From NCBI GenBank assembly GCA_009704225.1, contig WLEN01000010.1, positions 1 through 11,648 on the forward strand: a stretch of DNA of 11,648 nucleotides. The letters run 5' to 3'. Positions 1-5,717 of the stretch are shown piece after piece. The position numbers were made by a program, and so were the translations under genes. The notes under the pieces were generated by a model. That model ran no database searches. It had not been told where the DNA came from and worked only from the letters and a program-made list of their open reading frames with translations. Each line of letters begins with the position of its first letter. Position 1 is the first letter of the stretch. This stretch comes from Actinomycetota bacterium (GTDB taxonomy: Bacteria; Actinomycetota; Actinomycetes; Actinomycetales; Microbacteriaceae).

Positions 1-165
1 ATACGCCACGCTCGCCTCGGTGATGAGAACGTCAACAGGCGATTGGGACACATGGCGGATAACTTCTCGGACCGAATCGACACCCCACGCGACGTCGGCG
101 CAATCAGAGAGAAGGCTGAGGTCTGCCAACCTGGTTGGCGGCCCGAGTATCCCGACAGTTGTCAC
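1..165 (-). CDS. N-terminal part of a probable CpaE/MinD-type P-loop ATPase (partial, runs off the window)
   Basis: An open frame reads from a GTG at 165-163 to the window edge (55 codons) with no stop. Its GTG overlaps the TGA of the SAF-domain gene (GTGA), a classic translationally coupled arrangement, so I take it as a real gene. The protein begins VTTVGILGPPTRLADLSLLS and continues with a pattern of short beta strands and helices ending in VDVLITEASVAY, which could be a receiver-like N-terminal domain. The Walker A loop would lie beyond the window, so ATPase function is not visible. The call rests on context: a CpaB-like SAF protein is commonly followed by a CpaE/TadZ ATPase in Flp/Tad pilus loci and in shorter actinobacterial clusters. 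Other nucleotide-binding or unknown proteins remain possible. The gene is sure; the function is a guess. Confidence 0.6.
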   Translation of the reverse strand, partial: MTTVGILGPPTRLADLSLLSDCADVAWGVDSVREVIRHVSQSPVDVLITEASVAY

Positions 166-749
166 GGAGTTTCGCCCGACGTGACGACAATGACGTGCGA
201 GGAACCGAGAACTGCGAGCACTCTGTCGACCTCGAGCGGGTCGACGAGAACGGTCATGACAGCGTCCCCGCCGAAACCGGAGTCAGCAATGGCGACAACC
301 GTCGCGTTGATTGCGACTGCGGCAGGCGGGGTAGCACCGTCTTCGTCGACCGCCCAGAGATCCACTAACGCCCCGCTTGTCATGGTCGACGGTGGCATCA
401 CGCCAATAGGAACCGATATTTGCACTCGTGACGATGTTGTTGGTTCAAGCAATCGAGCCGTAATTAATTCGCCCGCACCAATGTCGGACCCAACCACCCG
501 ACCGATCACCTCCTCAAGTGAAACACCGGGGCTTGTAGCGAGGGACGAAACTCGAACCTCCTCTATCGCGTCGGCGGTGATGACGGTTCCTGCTGACAAA
601 AAGCTGATTGCCATGATCACCCTCTCACCAGGGGTGGAAAGTCGAACCACCGCGACGACACCGGCGACACTGGCGACGACGAGTACGACACCGACAATTG
701 TCCGTGAGGCAGCTAATCGGCGTCGGAGGAACGAGAGAATTGAGGACAT
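162..749 (-). CDS. SAF-domain (CpaB/RcpC-like) membrane-anchored protein
   Basis: This encodes 195 residues starting at the ATG at 749-747. The upstream AAGGAAG lies 4 nt before that ATG, which favours it over an in-frame start at 812. A basic N-terminus (residues 8-16) is followed by a single membrane segment (about 18-36). A SAF-type domain (about 43-105) contains the typical run of beta strands with LSAGTVITADAI and VGSDIGAGELITARLL. The C-terminal part (about 108-190) is beta-rich, with VPIGVMPPSTMTSGALVDLW resembling the CpaB/RcpC extension that follows SAF. CpaB proteins are periplasmic or outer-face components of Flp/Tad pilus secretion. Actinobacteria also carry SAF proteins outside full pilus loci, so the exact role is open. 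It is followed with a GTGA overlap by a probable CpaE-like gene. It is divergent from the helix-turn-helix gene across a 112-nt gap. Confidence 0.85.
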   Translation of the reverse strand: MSSILSFLRRRLAASRTIVGVVLVVASVAGVVAVVRLSTPGERVIMAISFLSAGTVITADAIEEVRVSSLATSPGVSLEEVIGRVVGSDIGAGELITARLLEPTTSSRVQISVPIGVMPPSTMTSGALVDLWAVDEDGATPPAAVAINATVVAIADSGFGGDAVMTVLVDPLEVDRVLAVLGSSHVIVVTSGETP

Positions 750-801
750 AGCACTTCCTTTCCGCACCCCATAGTGGAACGGAACAACTCGTTTGGAAAT
801 A

Positions 802-829
802 GTTATCCACACTCGCTGGTTATCTCCAC
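802..829 (+). promoter_or_regulatory. Exact DnaA-box 9-mer with an imperfect direct repeat, in a divergent promoter region
   Basis: TTATCCACA, the canonical DnaA-box sequence, occupies 803-811. GTTATC occurs at 802-807 and again at 819-824, each followed within a few bases by CCAC, giving a 17-nt-spaced direct repeat (GTTATCCAC and GTTATCTCCAC). The site lies in the 112-nt gap (750-861) between the divergent SAF and helix-turn-helix genes, where it could control either. It may be a DnaA site, or an operator for the neighbouring helix-turn-helix protein. I could not identify convincing -35/-10 pairs in this gap. Confidence 0.5.
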
Positions 830-861
830 CGCCATATGTGAACGTGTGGCACTCTCTCTAT

Positions 862-1119
862 ATGGTCGAAGAGTGGATGCTTACAGTCGCGGATGTAGCA
901 GAGGTTCTGGGCACGTCGCGCGAGAAGGTTGCCGCGATCATCGCACGTGAAGAACTTCCCGTTGTGCCGGGTCGCAGAGTACGGGTCACACACACTGCCG
1001 TCATTGAATTTGTTTCTGCGATGCAACGGGATGCGCTGATGTTGGGGCGTGAACCCGATTTCGTGCCGTCGATTGTCGGGTCACGGCCTTTCACCATCGT
1101 CGACGAGGACGACCCCTAA
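862..1119 (+). CDS. Small excisionase/BldC-type helix-turn-helix DNA-binding protein
   Basis: The product has 85 residues from the ATG at 862. The frame stays open back to 793, but that longer version would run through the intergenic region holding the DnaA box. An ATG at 877 is an alternative, giving an N-terminus MLTVADVAEVLGTSREKV typical of the HTH_17/excisionase family. The helix-turn-helix spans about residues 8-30 (LTVADVAEVLG, then the recognition helix SREKVAAIIAREELP). A short wing follows (VPGRRVRVTHTAVIEFV), and the tail is acidic (VDEDDP). Such proteins bind DNA as small MerR-like or BldC-like regulators; the targets are unknown. The tail is longer than the bare domain. Its 3' end overlaps the convergent gene at 1081-1614 by 39 nt. 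The family call is firm; the start is uncertain. Confidence 0.85.
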   Translation: MVEEWMLTVADVAEVLGTSREKVAAIIAREELPVVPGRRVRVTHTAVIEFVSAMQRDALMLGREPDFVPSIVGSRPFTIVDEDDP

Positions 1120-1614
1120 GGCTGAACGCGGTACAACCCACTCGCGACGGAGTGAGCGCACCGAAATGGCATCGCGCCAGACGCCGGTGATTCGCCCTCG
1201 AACACCGAAGCGCTCACCCACGATAGTAATCGAGGTCGCATGGCGTTCGATGTCCCGAAACACCGCTCCAAGCGGCAGCAACTCGAAATGTTCTGGGGGC
1301 AACGCGGCACACACGCAGTCTGATGGGGAAAACGCTGCACGTATCGAGCCGAATGGAACGATTGCGCGTTCAACCGAGCCACACACCACGCCATCGACCC
1401 ACATCATTCCGATACGCCGCACATGAATGACGCGGTCCAACGACGTCACTTGAACCGTGATCCCCTCGTCTACACGAAGCGCCAACAGCGCGTCAGAAAA
1501 ATATAATTCTGATTTGCGGTCGCGCTCAAGTTTCCGCGCAACGTCCCAATCGATATTCATCTGTTCCGTGTCCCACAGTGAACCAAGGCCCAAGAGGTTT
1601 TCATTTCCCGTCAT
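1081..1614 (-). CDS. Uncharacterised actinobacterial protein with two similar beta-rich halves
   Basis: The product has 177 residues from the ATG at 1614, which sits 7 nt after a TATCAT -10-like motif and so may be leaderless. Starts at 1635 and 1560 are also open. I keep 1614 because residues 10-48 (GSLWDTEQMNIDW onward, charged and helical) resemble the acidic helical N-terminus of related actinobacterial hypothetical proteins as I remember them. The rest looks duplicated. Residues 54-95 contain HVRRIGMMWVDGVV and AIVPFGSIRA; residues 129-171 contain GVRGRITGVWRDAISV and WVVPRSALGVV. Each half thus has a G/R-rich strand, a W, and a strand ending in VP plus a hydrophobic segment. This suggests two small beta barrels (inference). 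No signal peptide, membrane segment or catalytic motif is visible. Function is unknown. Confidence 0.75.
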   Translation of the reverse strand: MTGNENLLGLGSLWDTEQMNIDWDVARKLERDRKSELYFSDALLALRVDEGITVQVTSLDRVIHVRRIGMMWVDGVVCGSVERAIVPFGSIRAAFSPSDCVCAALPPEHFELLPLGAVFRDIERHATSITIVGERFGVRGRITGVWRDAISVRSLRREWVVPRSALGVVLVDDGERP

Positions 1615-1621
1615 ATGTCGA

Positions 1622-1627
1622 ATGATA
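1622..1627 (-). promoter_or_regulatory. Candidate -10 element for a leaderless transcript
   Basis: On the minus strand TATCAT is followed by TCGACAT and then the ATG at 1614. A 7-nt gap from -10 to ATG would place transcription initiation on the start codon, a common arrangement in Actinobacteria. No good -35 is visible, and no Shine-Dalgarno precedes this ATG. Confidence 0.45.
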
Positions 1628-1652
1628 GGTAGCACAATTCACCCTCATCGAC

Positions 1653-1661
1653 TTATCCACA
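1653..1661 (+). promoter_or_regulatory. Exact DnaA-box 9-mer (TTATCCACA)
   Basis: This is the second exact TTATCCACA in the window. It lies in the divergent gap between the duplicated-barrel gene (start 1614) and the Rv3235-family gene. It sits about 25 nt upstream of the candidate -10 of the minus-strand gene, near where a -35 or an activator or repressor would bind. That it is a DnaA site is inferred from the match alone. Confidence 0.5.
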
Positions 1662-1764
1662 GATTTTCACGACCTGGCTCACGCTTCCGCAAACTGCGAC
1701 AAGGTTGTGGCGTAATGAGGCAAAGCCTCTGTCACGAATCCACGCTCCGGAATCGAGTACAGCA

Positions 1765-2199
1765 ATGGTTGCAACAATCTCCTCATCAGAACCACCCCGG
1801 AACAACTCGTCACGCGCAACGGAATTCTTTGATCCACAACCAACGCCGCGAGTCGAACTACCAGACCCACGGGAAACAATTGAACGACTCGCGCTCATCG
1901 GTTGCGAAATCATCGCGGGGATACGTCCGGTCGAACAGATCGGGCGGTGGGTCACAGAAGATGTTTATCGCGTCGTGGCCGAACGCTCAATTGCGGCGCG
2001 TCGAAATCGTCTTGCACGCGCCGAGACGATCAAATCCGCGCCTTTGATTATTGTTGGGCTCACCGTCGTCACCGAACCCCGTGACGGCGTCGTCGAGGGC
2101 GTCAGTTTGGTTCGCTTCGGCCAACGAACGCGTGCCGTGTGCGTTCGCCTCGAAGGGCTCGACCGCCGCTGGCGCGCGAGTGCACTCGCATTGCTCTAG
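1765..2199 (+). CDS. Rv3235-family protein (conserved actinobacterial, function unknown)
   Basis: The product has 144 residues from the ATG at 1765. An in-frame TTG at 1705 would add 20 residues; neither start has a good Shine-Dalgarno. The N-terminal 18 residues are S/N-rich and probably disordered. Then comes the stretch I recognise from this family, FFDPQPTPRVELPDP (21-35). A helix follows with EIIAGIRPVEQIGRWV (48-63), then a second helix. The C-terminal half has strands ending in VVEGVSLVRFGQRTRAVCVR and the closing motif LDRRWRASAL. Members sit near secA in many actinobacteria (Rv3235 in Mycobacterium tuberculosis) and have no assigned function. No signal peptide, membrane segment or catalytic motif is seen, so it is probably a cytoplasmic binding or scaffold protein. 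Its TAG ends at 2199, directly against the secA stop at 2200. Confidence 0.8.
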   Translation: MVATISSSEPPRNNSSRATEFFDPQPTPRVELPDPRETIERLALIGCEIIAGIRPVEQIGRWVTEDVYRVVAERSIAARRNRLARAETIKSAPLIIVGLTVVTEPRDGVVEGVSLVRFGQRTRAVCVRLEGLDRRWRASALALL

Positions 2200-2212
2200 T
2201 TACTCGAGTGAC
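2176..2212. repeat. Two palindromes across the convergent stop codons
   Basis: GCGAGTGCACTCGC (2176-2189) is a perfect 14-bp palindrome. GTTACTCGAGTGAC (2199-2212) is a second one with one T/G mismatch, and it contains the secA stop codon. Both are coding DNA at the tail-to-tail junction of the Rv3235-family gene and secA, where there is no spacer. They could form small hairpins that help end both transcripts, but neither has a U-tract, so terminator function is uncertain. Confidence 0.35.
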
Positions 2213-4923
2213 TGACCGAACGCACCCTTTGCGCCGCCGCCCTGCGCGGGTGGTTGCTGGTTTCCGCGGCGGGGGCGCAGGCGCTCTTGGGGGGCATTCG
2301 GTTGGCGACCCGACTGATCGAGGACGACGGTTTCGCCGTCCTCGTTCGGAGCCGAATACGACAGGCCTTCGGTCGGGATTGGTGCTGGTGCGATACCGGG
2401 CGCCTGAACTTGGGTGACGCCGCCTGCCGGAACGACCTGCACGTCGAGGTTGAAGATGAATCCGACCGACTCCTCGCGAATCATACCCATCATCGCCTGG
2501 AACATCGTGAATCCCTCGCGCTGGTATTCAATCAGGGGATCGCGCTGTGCCATCGCTCGAAGACCGATTCCGTCCTTGAGGTAATCCATCTCATAAAGGT
2601 GGTCGCGCCAGCGGCGATCGATGACCGACAACACGACGCGGCGCTCGAGTTCTCGGATGGCAGTTTCGCCGAGTGACCCTTCACGGATGCCGTATTGGAT
2701 CATCGCATCGGCGATAAGTTCACGCGTTACATCAGCCGGAGTGATTTTGGCGCCGTATTCGGCAAGTACGTCATGCACCGAGATCGTGACGGGGAAGATT
2801 TGCCGTACATCAATCCAGAGGTGTTCCAAGTCCCAGTCATCCGAGTTGCGGGCGCTTCCCGTGTTCTGGTTGACAACCTCGGTAACACTTCGTTCGATGA
2901 ACGATGTCACCTTGTCCTTGATTGAAGCACCCTCAAGAATCTGGCGCCGGTCGCCGTAAATTGCCTCTCGTTGGCGGTTCAAGACATCATCATATTTGAG
3001 AACGTTCTTGCGGATTTCGGCGTTGCGAGCCTCGACCTGAGACTGAGCCGACTGAATGGCTCGCGAGACCAGCTTCGACTCGATGGCCATGTCCTCGTCG
3101 CCCGTTCGGCTCATGATGGCCGCCGCAGCGCCCGAATTGAATAGACGCATGAGGTCATCCTGCAGCGATAGGTAGAAGCGGCTCTCGCCTGGGTCGCCTT
3201 GTCGGCCCGATCGGCCGCGAAGCTGGTTGTCGATACGACGAGATTCGTGGCGCTCGGTGCCGAGAACGTAGAGTCCGCCGGCAGCAACAACCTTTTCGGC
3301 TTCAACAGACACTTCGGCCTTCACCGCGGTGAACACTTCGTCCCAGCGCGCTTCGAATTCTTCGGGATTTTCGGTCGGGTTGAGACCCGCCTGGTGGAGT
3401 TTGGTTACCGCGATGAATTCGGCGTTTCCGCCGAGCATGATGTCGGTACCGCGACCCGCCATGTTGGTGGCAACCGTGACCGCACCAAAGCGTCCAGCCT
3501 CGGCGACAATGGCGGCTTCACGCGCGTGGTTCTTTGCGTTGAGCACCTCGTGCTTGATTCCACGCTTCGCCAAAAGCTTTGACAAGTTTTCGCTCTTTTC
3601 GACCGAAACGGTTCCCACGAGGACGGGTTGGCCCTTCGCGTGACGCGCTGCAATGTCCTCGACAACTTGGCGGTATTTCGCAGCCTCGGTGGCATAAATC
3701 AAGTCGGATTTGTCCAGGCGAATCATTGGGCGGTTCGTCGGAATCGCCACGACGCCCAATTTATATGTCGACGCAAATTCGGCGGCTTCGGTTTCGGCGG
3801 TTCCCGTCATTCCAGACAGCTTTTCGTAGAGGCGGAAATAGTTCTGCAACGTCACCGTTGCCAATGTCTGGTTTTCTGCCTTCACGTCGACGCCCTCTTT
3901 GGCCTCGATGGCTTGGTGAATACCTTCGTTGTATCGGCGACCCGACAGAATTCGCCCCGTGTGTTCATCGACGATGGCAACCTCGCCATTCATGACGACA
4001 TAGTCCTTGTCGCGGCGGAATAGTTCTTTCGCCTTGATTGAATTGTTCAGGAACGAAATCAGCGGCGTGTTGGCCGATTCGTAAAGATTGTCAATTCCGA
4101 GATAGTCCTCTACCTTGGAAATTCCATCTTCTAGAACCCCAATCGTGCGCTTCTTCTCGTCAAACTCATAGTCGACATCGCGAACGAGTTTCTCGGCAAT
4201 TTTCGCAAATTCACCAAACCATCGGTTCGCCTCGTCGGATCCGGGACCAGAGATGATGAGCGGCGTACGTGCCTCGTCAATGAGGATTGAGTCGACCTCG
4301 TCAACGATGGTGTAGAAGTGTCCGCGCTGAACCATGTCCTGGCGTTGCCACGCCATGTTGTCACGCAAGTAATCGAAACCAAATTCGTTGTTTGTGCCGT
4401 ACGTGATATCAGCGTTGTATTGTTGGCGCCTCACCTCGGGCGATTGGTTGGCGAGGATACAGCCGACCGACATTCCCAGCATGCGGAAAATTCGGCCCAT
4501 CAGTTCGGACTGGTACGCCGCCAGGTAATCGTTCGTAGTGATGATGTGAACACCCCGCGACGGGATCGCATTGAGGAATGCGGACAGGGTGGCAACGAGC
4601 GTTTTTCCTTCACCCGTCTTCATTTCAGAAATGTTGCCGAGGTGAAGGGCAGCCCCACCCATTATCTGAACGTCATAGTGCCGAAAACCGAGTGTGCGCT
4701 TCGACGCCTCACGGACCGCGGCAAACGCCTCCGGAAGCAGGTCATCGAGTGACTCTCCGGAAGAATAGCGCTCGCGGAAATGGACAGTTTCATCCCGCAA
4801 TTCCTCGTTGGAAAGCTTCGCGAAGACGTCCTCAAGTGAGTTGACGACATCTGCATAGTGCTTGAGTTTGCGAAGGGTCGCACCTTCACCAACGCGCAGA
4901 ACTTTTTCCAGAAGATTTGCCAC
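2200..4923 (-). CDS. secA: Protein translocase subunit SecA
   Basis: SecA is the ATPase that drives unfolded precursors through the SecYEG channel. The product is 907 residues long, normal for the housekeeping SecA. I start it at the GTG at 4923: a GGAG lies 6 nt upstream, and [14 protein letters not shown] is the conserved family N-terminus; a TTG at 4947 would add eight residues that do not fit. The Walker A loop MKTGEGKT is at about residues 101-108 and Walker [15 protein letters not shown] at 208-221. The preprotein cross-linking region, the second nucleotide-binding fold ([20 protein letters not shown]) and the helical scaffold/wing region follow. The C-terminal linker is Q/P/G-rich and ends [11 protein letters not shown], with no CxCxnCH zinc motif. 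It is the last gene of the minus-strand block, 116 nt after comF, with a probable promoter of its own. Confidence 0.98.
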   Translation of the reverse strand: MANLLEKVLRVGEGATLRKLKHYADVVNSLEDVFAKLSNEELRDETVHFRERYSSGESLDDLLPEAFAAVREASKRTLGFRHYDVQIMGGAALHLGNISEMKTGEGKTLVATLSAFLNAIPSRGVHIITTNDYLAAYQSELMGRIFRMLGMSVGCILANQSPEVRRQQYNADITYGTNNEFGFDYLRDNMAWQRQDMVQRGHFYTIVDEVDSILIDEARTPLIISGPGSDEANRWFGEFAKIAEKLVRDVDYEFDEKKRTIGVLEDGISKVEDYLGIDNLYESANTPLISFLNNSIKAKELFRRDKDYVVMNGEVAIVDEHTGRILSGRRYNEGIHQAIEAKEGVDVKAENQTLATVTLQNYFRLYEKLSGMTGTAETEAAEFASTYKLGVVAIPTNRPMIRLDKSDLIYATEAAKYRQVVEDIAARHAKGQPVLVGTVSVEKSENLSKLLAKRGIKHEVLNAKNHAREAAIVAEAGRFGAVTVATNMAGRGTDIMLGGNAEFIAVTKLHQAGLNPTENPEEFEARWDEVFTAVKAEVSVEAEKVVAAGGLYVLGTERHESRRIDNQLRGRSGRQGDPGESRFYLSLQDDLMRLFNSGAAAAIMSRTGDEDMAIESKLVSRAIQSAQSQVEARNAEIRKNVLKYDDVLNRQREAIYGDRRQILEGASIKDKVTSFIERSVTEVVNQNTGSARNSDDWDLEHLWIDVRQIFPVTISVHDVLAEYGAKITPADVTRELIADAMIQYGIREGSLGETAIRELERRVVLSVIDRRWRDHLYEMDYLKDGIGLRAMAQRDPLIEYQREGFTMFQAMMGMIREESVGFIFNLDVQVVPAGGVTQVQAPGIAPAPIPTEGLSYSAPNEDGETVVLDQSGRQPNAPQERLRPRRGNQQPPAQGGGAKGAFGQSLE

Positions 4924-4929
4924 TCGGCA

Positions 4930-4933
4930 CTCC
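4930..4933 (-). promoter_or_regulatory. secA ribosome binding site
   Basis: GGAG on the minus strand is separated by 6 nt (TGCCGA) from the GTG at 4923-4921. It decides for this start against the upstream in-frame TTG at 4947. Confidence 0.75.
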
Positions 4934-4946
4934 GTTTCATGAGTCA

Positions 4947-4969
4947 ATACGGCATTTGTGATTCCGTAT
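4947..4969 (-). other. Stem-loop in the secA leader
   Basis: ATACGG and CCGTAT form a perfect 6-bp stem with an 11-nt loop, extendable by one G-U pair. It lies between the candidate secA promoter and the ribosome binding site. There is no U-run after it, so it is not an obvious terminator. It could modulate translation or mRNA stability, or be chance. Confidence 0.3.
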
Positions 4970-4982
4970 CGGCGTGGTTTCT

Positions 4983-4988
4983 ATTCTA
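4983..4988 (-). promoter_or_regulatory. Candidate secA -10 element
   Basis: TAGAAT on the minus strand in the comF-secA gap is a good match to a sigma-A -10. No clear -35 is visible at 16-18 nt. It would give a leader of about 50 nt containing the 4947-4969 stem-loop, and would let secA be expressed independently of the upstream genes. Confidence 0.45.
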
Positions 4989-5039
4989 CTGTGAAACGAT
5001 TTGCCCACCACGCAGAAGGAACACACGCAAACCGAGTCT

Positions 5040-5651
5040 TTAGGTGGTCAGCGGCGCGGTAGCCCGTTGCGCGGCAATCGCCAGTACCAGCACTCCCACC
5101 ACGCGCAGCCCCGCCCTGACACAGGCGTCGGTCGCGGCATCGATGGATGAACCCGTTGTCATCACGTCATCGACGATGACGACACGGGACCCCATCGGAG
5201 GTCTTCGTAAACCGACGTAGATGGTGCGTCGGAGCCGCTCTAATCGATGACGACCACGCTGCGTCCCGACATCGTCCATCAGTAAACAGTTCGCGACAGT
5301 GAGTTCCGCAGCCCGGGCAATTGTCGACCCGAGTCCGTACCCGCGCGCAAGGAATCCCGGTCGTGATGACGGCACGGGAACCGCAACCACGTTCCCCCAC
5401 GGTAGAACCGCGTCGCGAAGCGCGCCGCCAAGACGACGAATCGCGGCGTGAGCACTGCGATGTTTCGCCGCCAAGATGAGAGCCCGGAGTCCCCCGCGGT
5501 AGGTACCGAGCGCAACGAGCGGGATACCGCGTGACGTGATTGCGCGGTGAGGCATTGCCGTGAAACGTGCGATGCAGGTGTCACATACCATCACGCCCCA
5601 CGTTGAGCATCCGACACAACGCGAGTCGAAGAATTGTTCGATGAGGTGCAC
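5040..5651 (-). CDS. comF: ComF-family phosphoribosyltransferase-like protein
   Basis: The product has 203 residues from a GTG at 5651. A CxxC...CxxC zinc site (C12, C15, C23, C26) is followed by the family segment YRGGLRALILAAKHR (51-65), with the invariant lysine near residue 63. Next come VPVPSSRPGFLARGYG (91-105) and the PRPP-binding loop VVIVDDVMTTGSS (157-169) of type I phosphoribosyltransferases. ComF family members take part in DNA uptake for transformation in competent bacteria and may be nucleotide-salvage related elsewhere; the substrate is not defined. It lies 66 nt after lpqB and precedes secA, the conserved actinobacterial order. The hpf gene that usually sits between comF and secA is absent. 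Only a weak ribosome binding site (TTGAGAC) is seen. The family assignment is firm; the biological role here is not. Confidence 0.92.
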   Translation of the reverse strand: MHLIEQFFDSRCVGCSTWGVMVCDTCIARFTAMPHRAITSRGIPLVALGTYRGGLRALILAAKHRSAHAAIRRLGGALRDAVLPWGNVVAVPVPSSRPGFLARGYGLGSTIARAAELTVANCLLMDDVGTQRGRHRLERLRRTIYVGLRRPPMGSRVVIVDDVMTTGSSIDAATDACVRAGLRVVGVLVLAIAAQRATAPLTT

Positions 5652-5702
5652 GTCTCAACAGTGCCGAAACCGCTTGGCAATGGGTCAGCGACCTCGCTAC
5701 TC

Positions 5703-5711
5703 CGTGGATAA
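5703..5711 (-). promoter_or_regulatory. DnaA-box-like 9-mer with one mismatch (TTATCCACG)
   Basis: Read on the minus strand this is TTATCCACG, one mismatch from the DnaA box in the last base. It lies 6 nt beyond the lpqB stop, in the 66-nt lpqB-comF gap. It is weaker evidence than the two exact copies at 803 and 1653. Confidence 0.3.
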
Positions 5712-5717
5712 CCCGTC

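Noticed and set aside
43..774. A 243-codon open frame on the plus strand with a serine/threonine-rich product
   Set aside because: It lies antisense to the SAF-domain gene and the upstream partial gene, shows low-complexity T/S/A composition and has no recognisable motif. The minus-strand genes have overlapping coupled starts and a good ribosome binding site.
1457..2047. A 196-codon plus-strand frame overlapping the 1614 gene start and the Rv3235-family gene
   Set aside because: It crosses the divergent promoter region and is antisense to the duplicated-barrel gene. It is low-complexity (S/R/Q/H-rich), whereas the Rv3235-family frame has recognisable conserved motifs.
2243..2281. Inverted repeat CCTGCGC/GCGCAGG in the secA 3' region
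   Set aside because: It lies inside the Q/P/G-rich coding tail, has a loop of about 25 nt and no U-tract, and is expected by chance in such GC-rich repeats.
3199..4752. Several 100-145-codon open frames on the strand opposite secA
   Set aside because: They are antisense shadows of secA; their products have no domain pattern.
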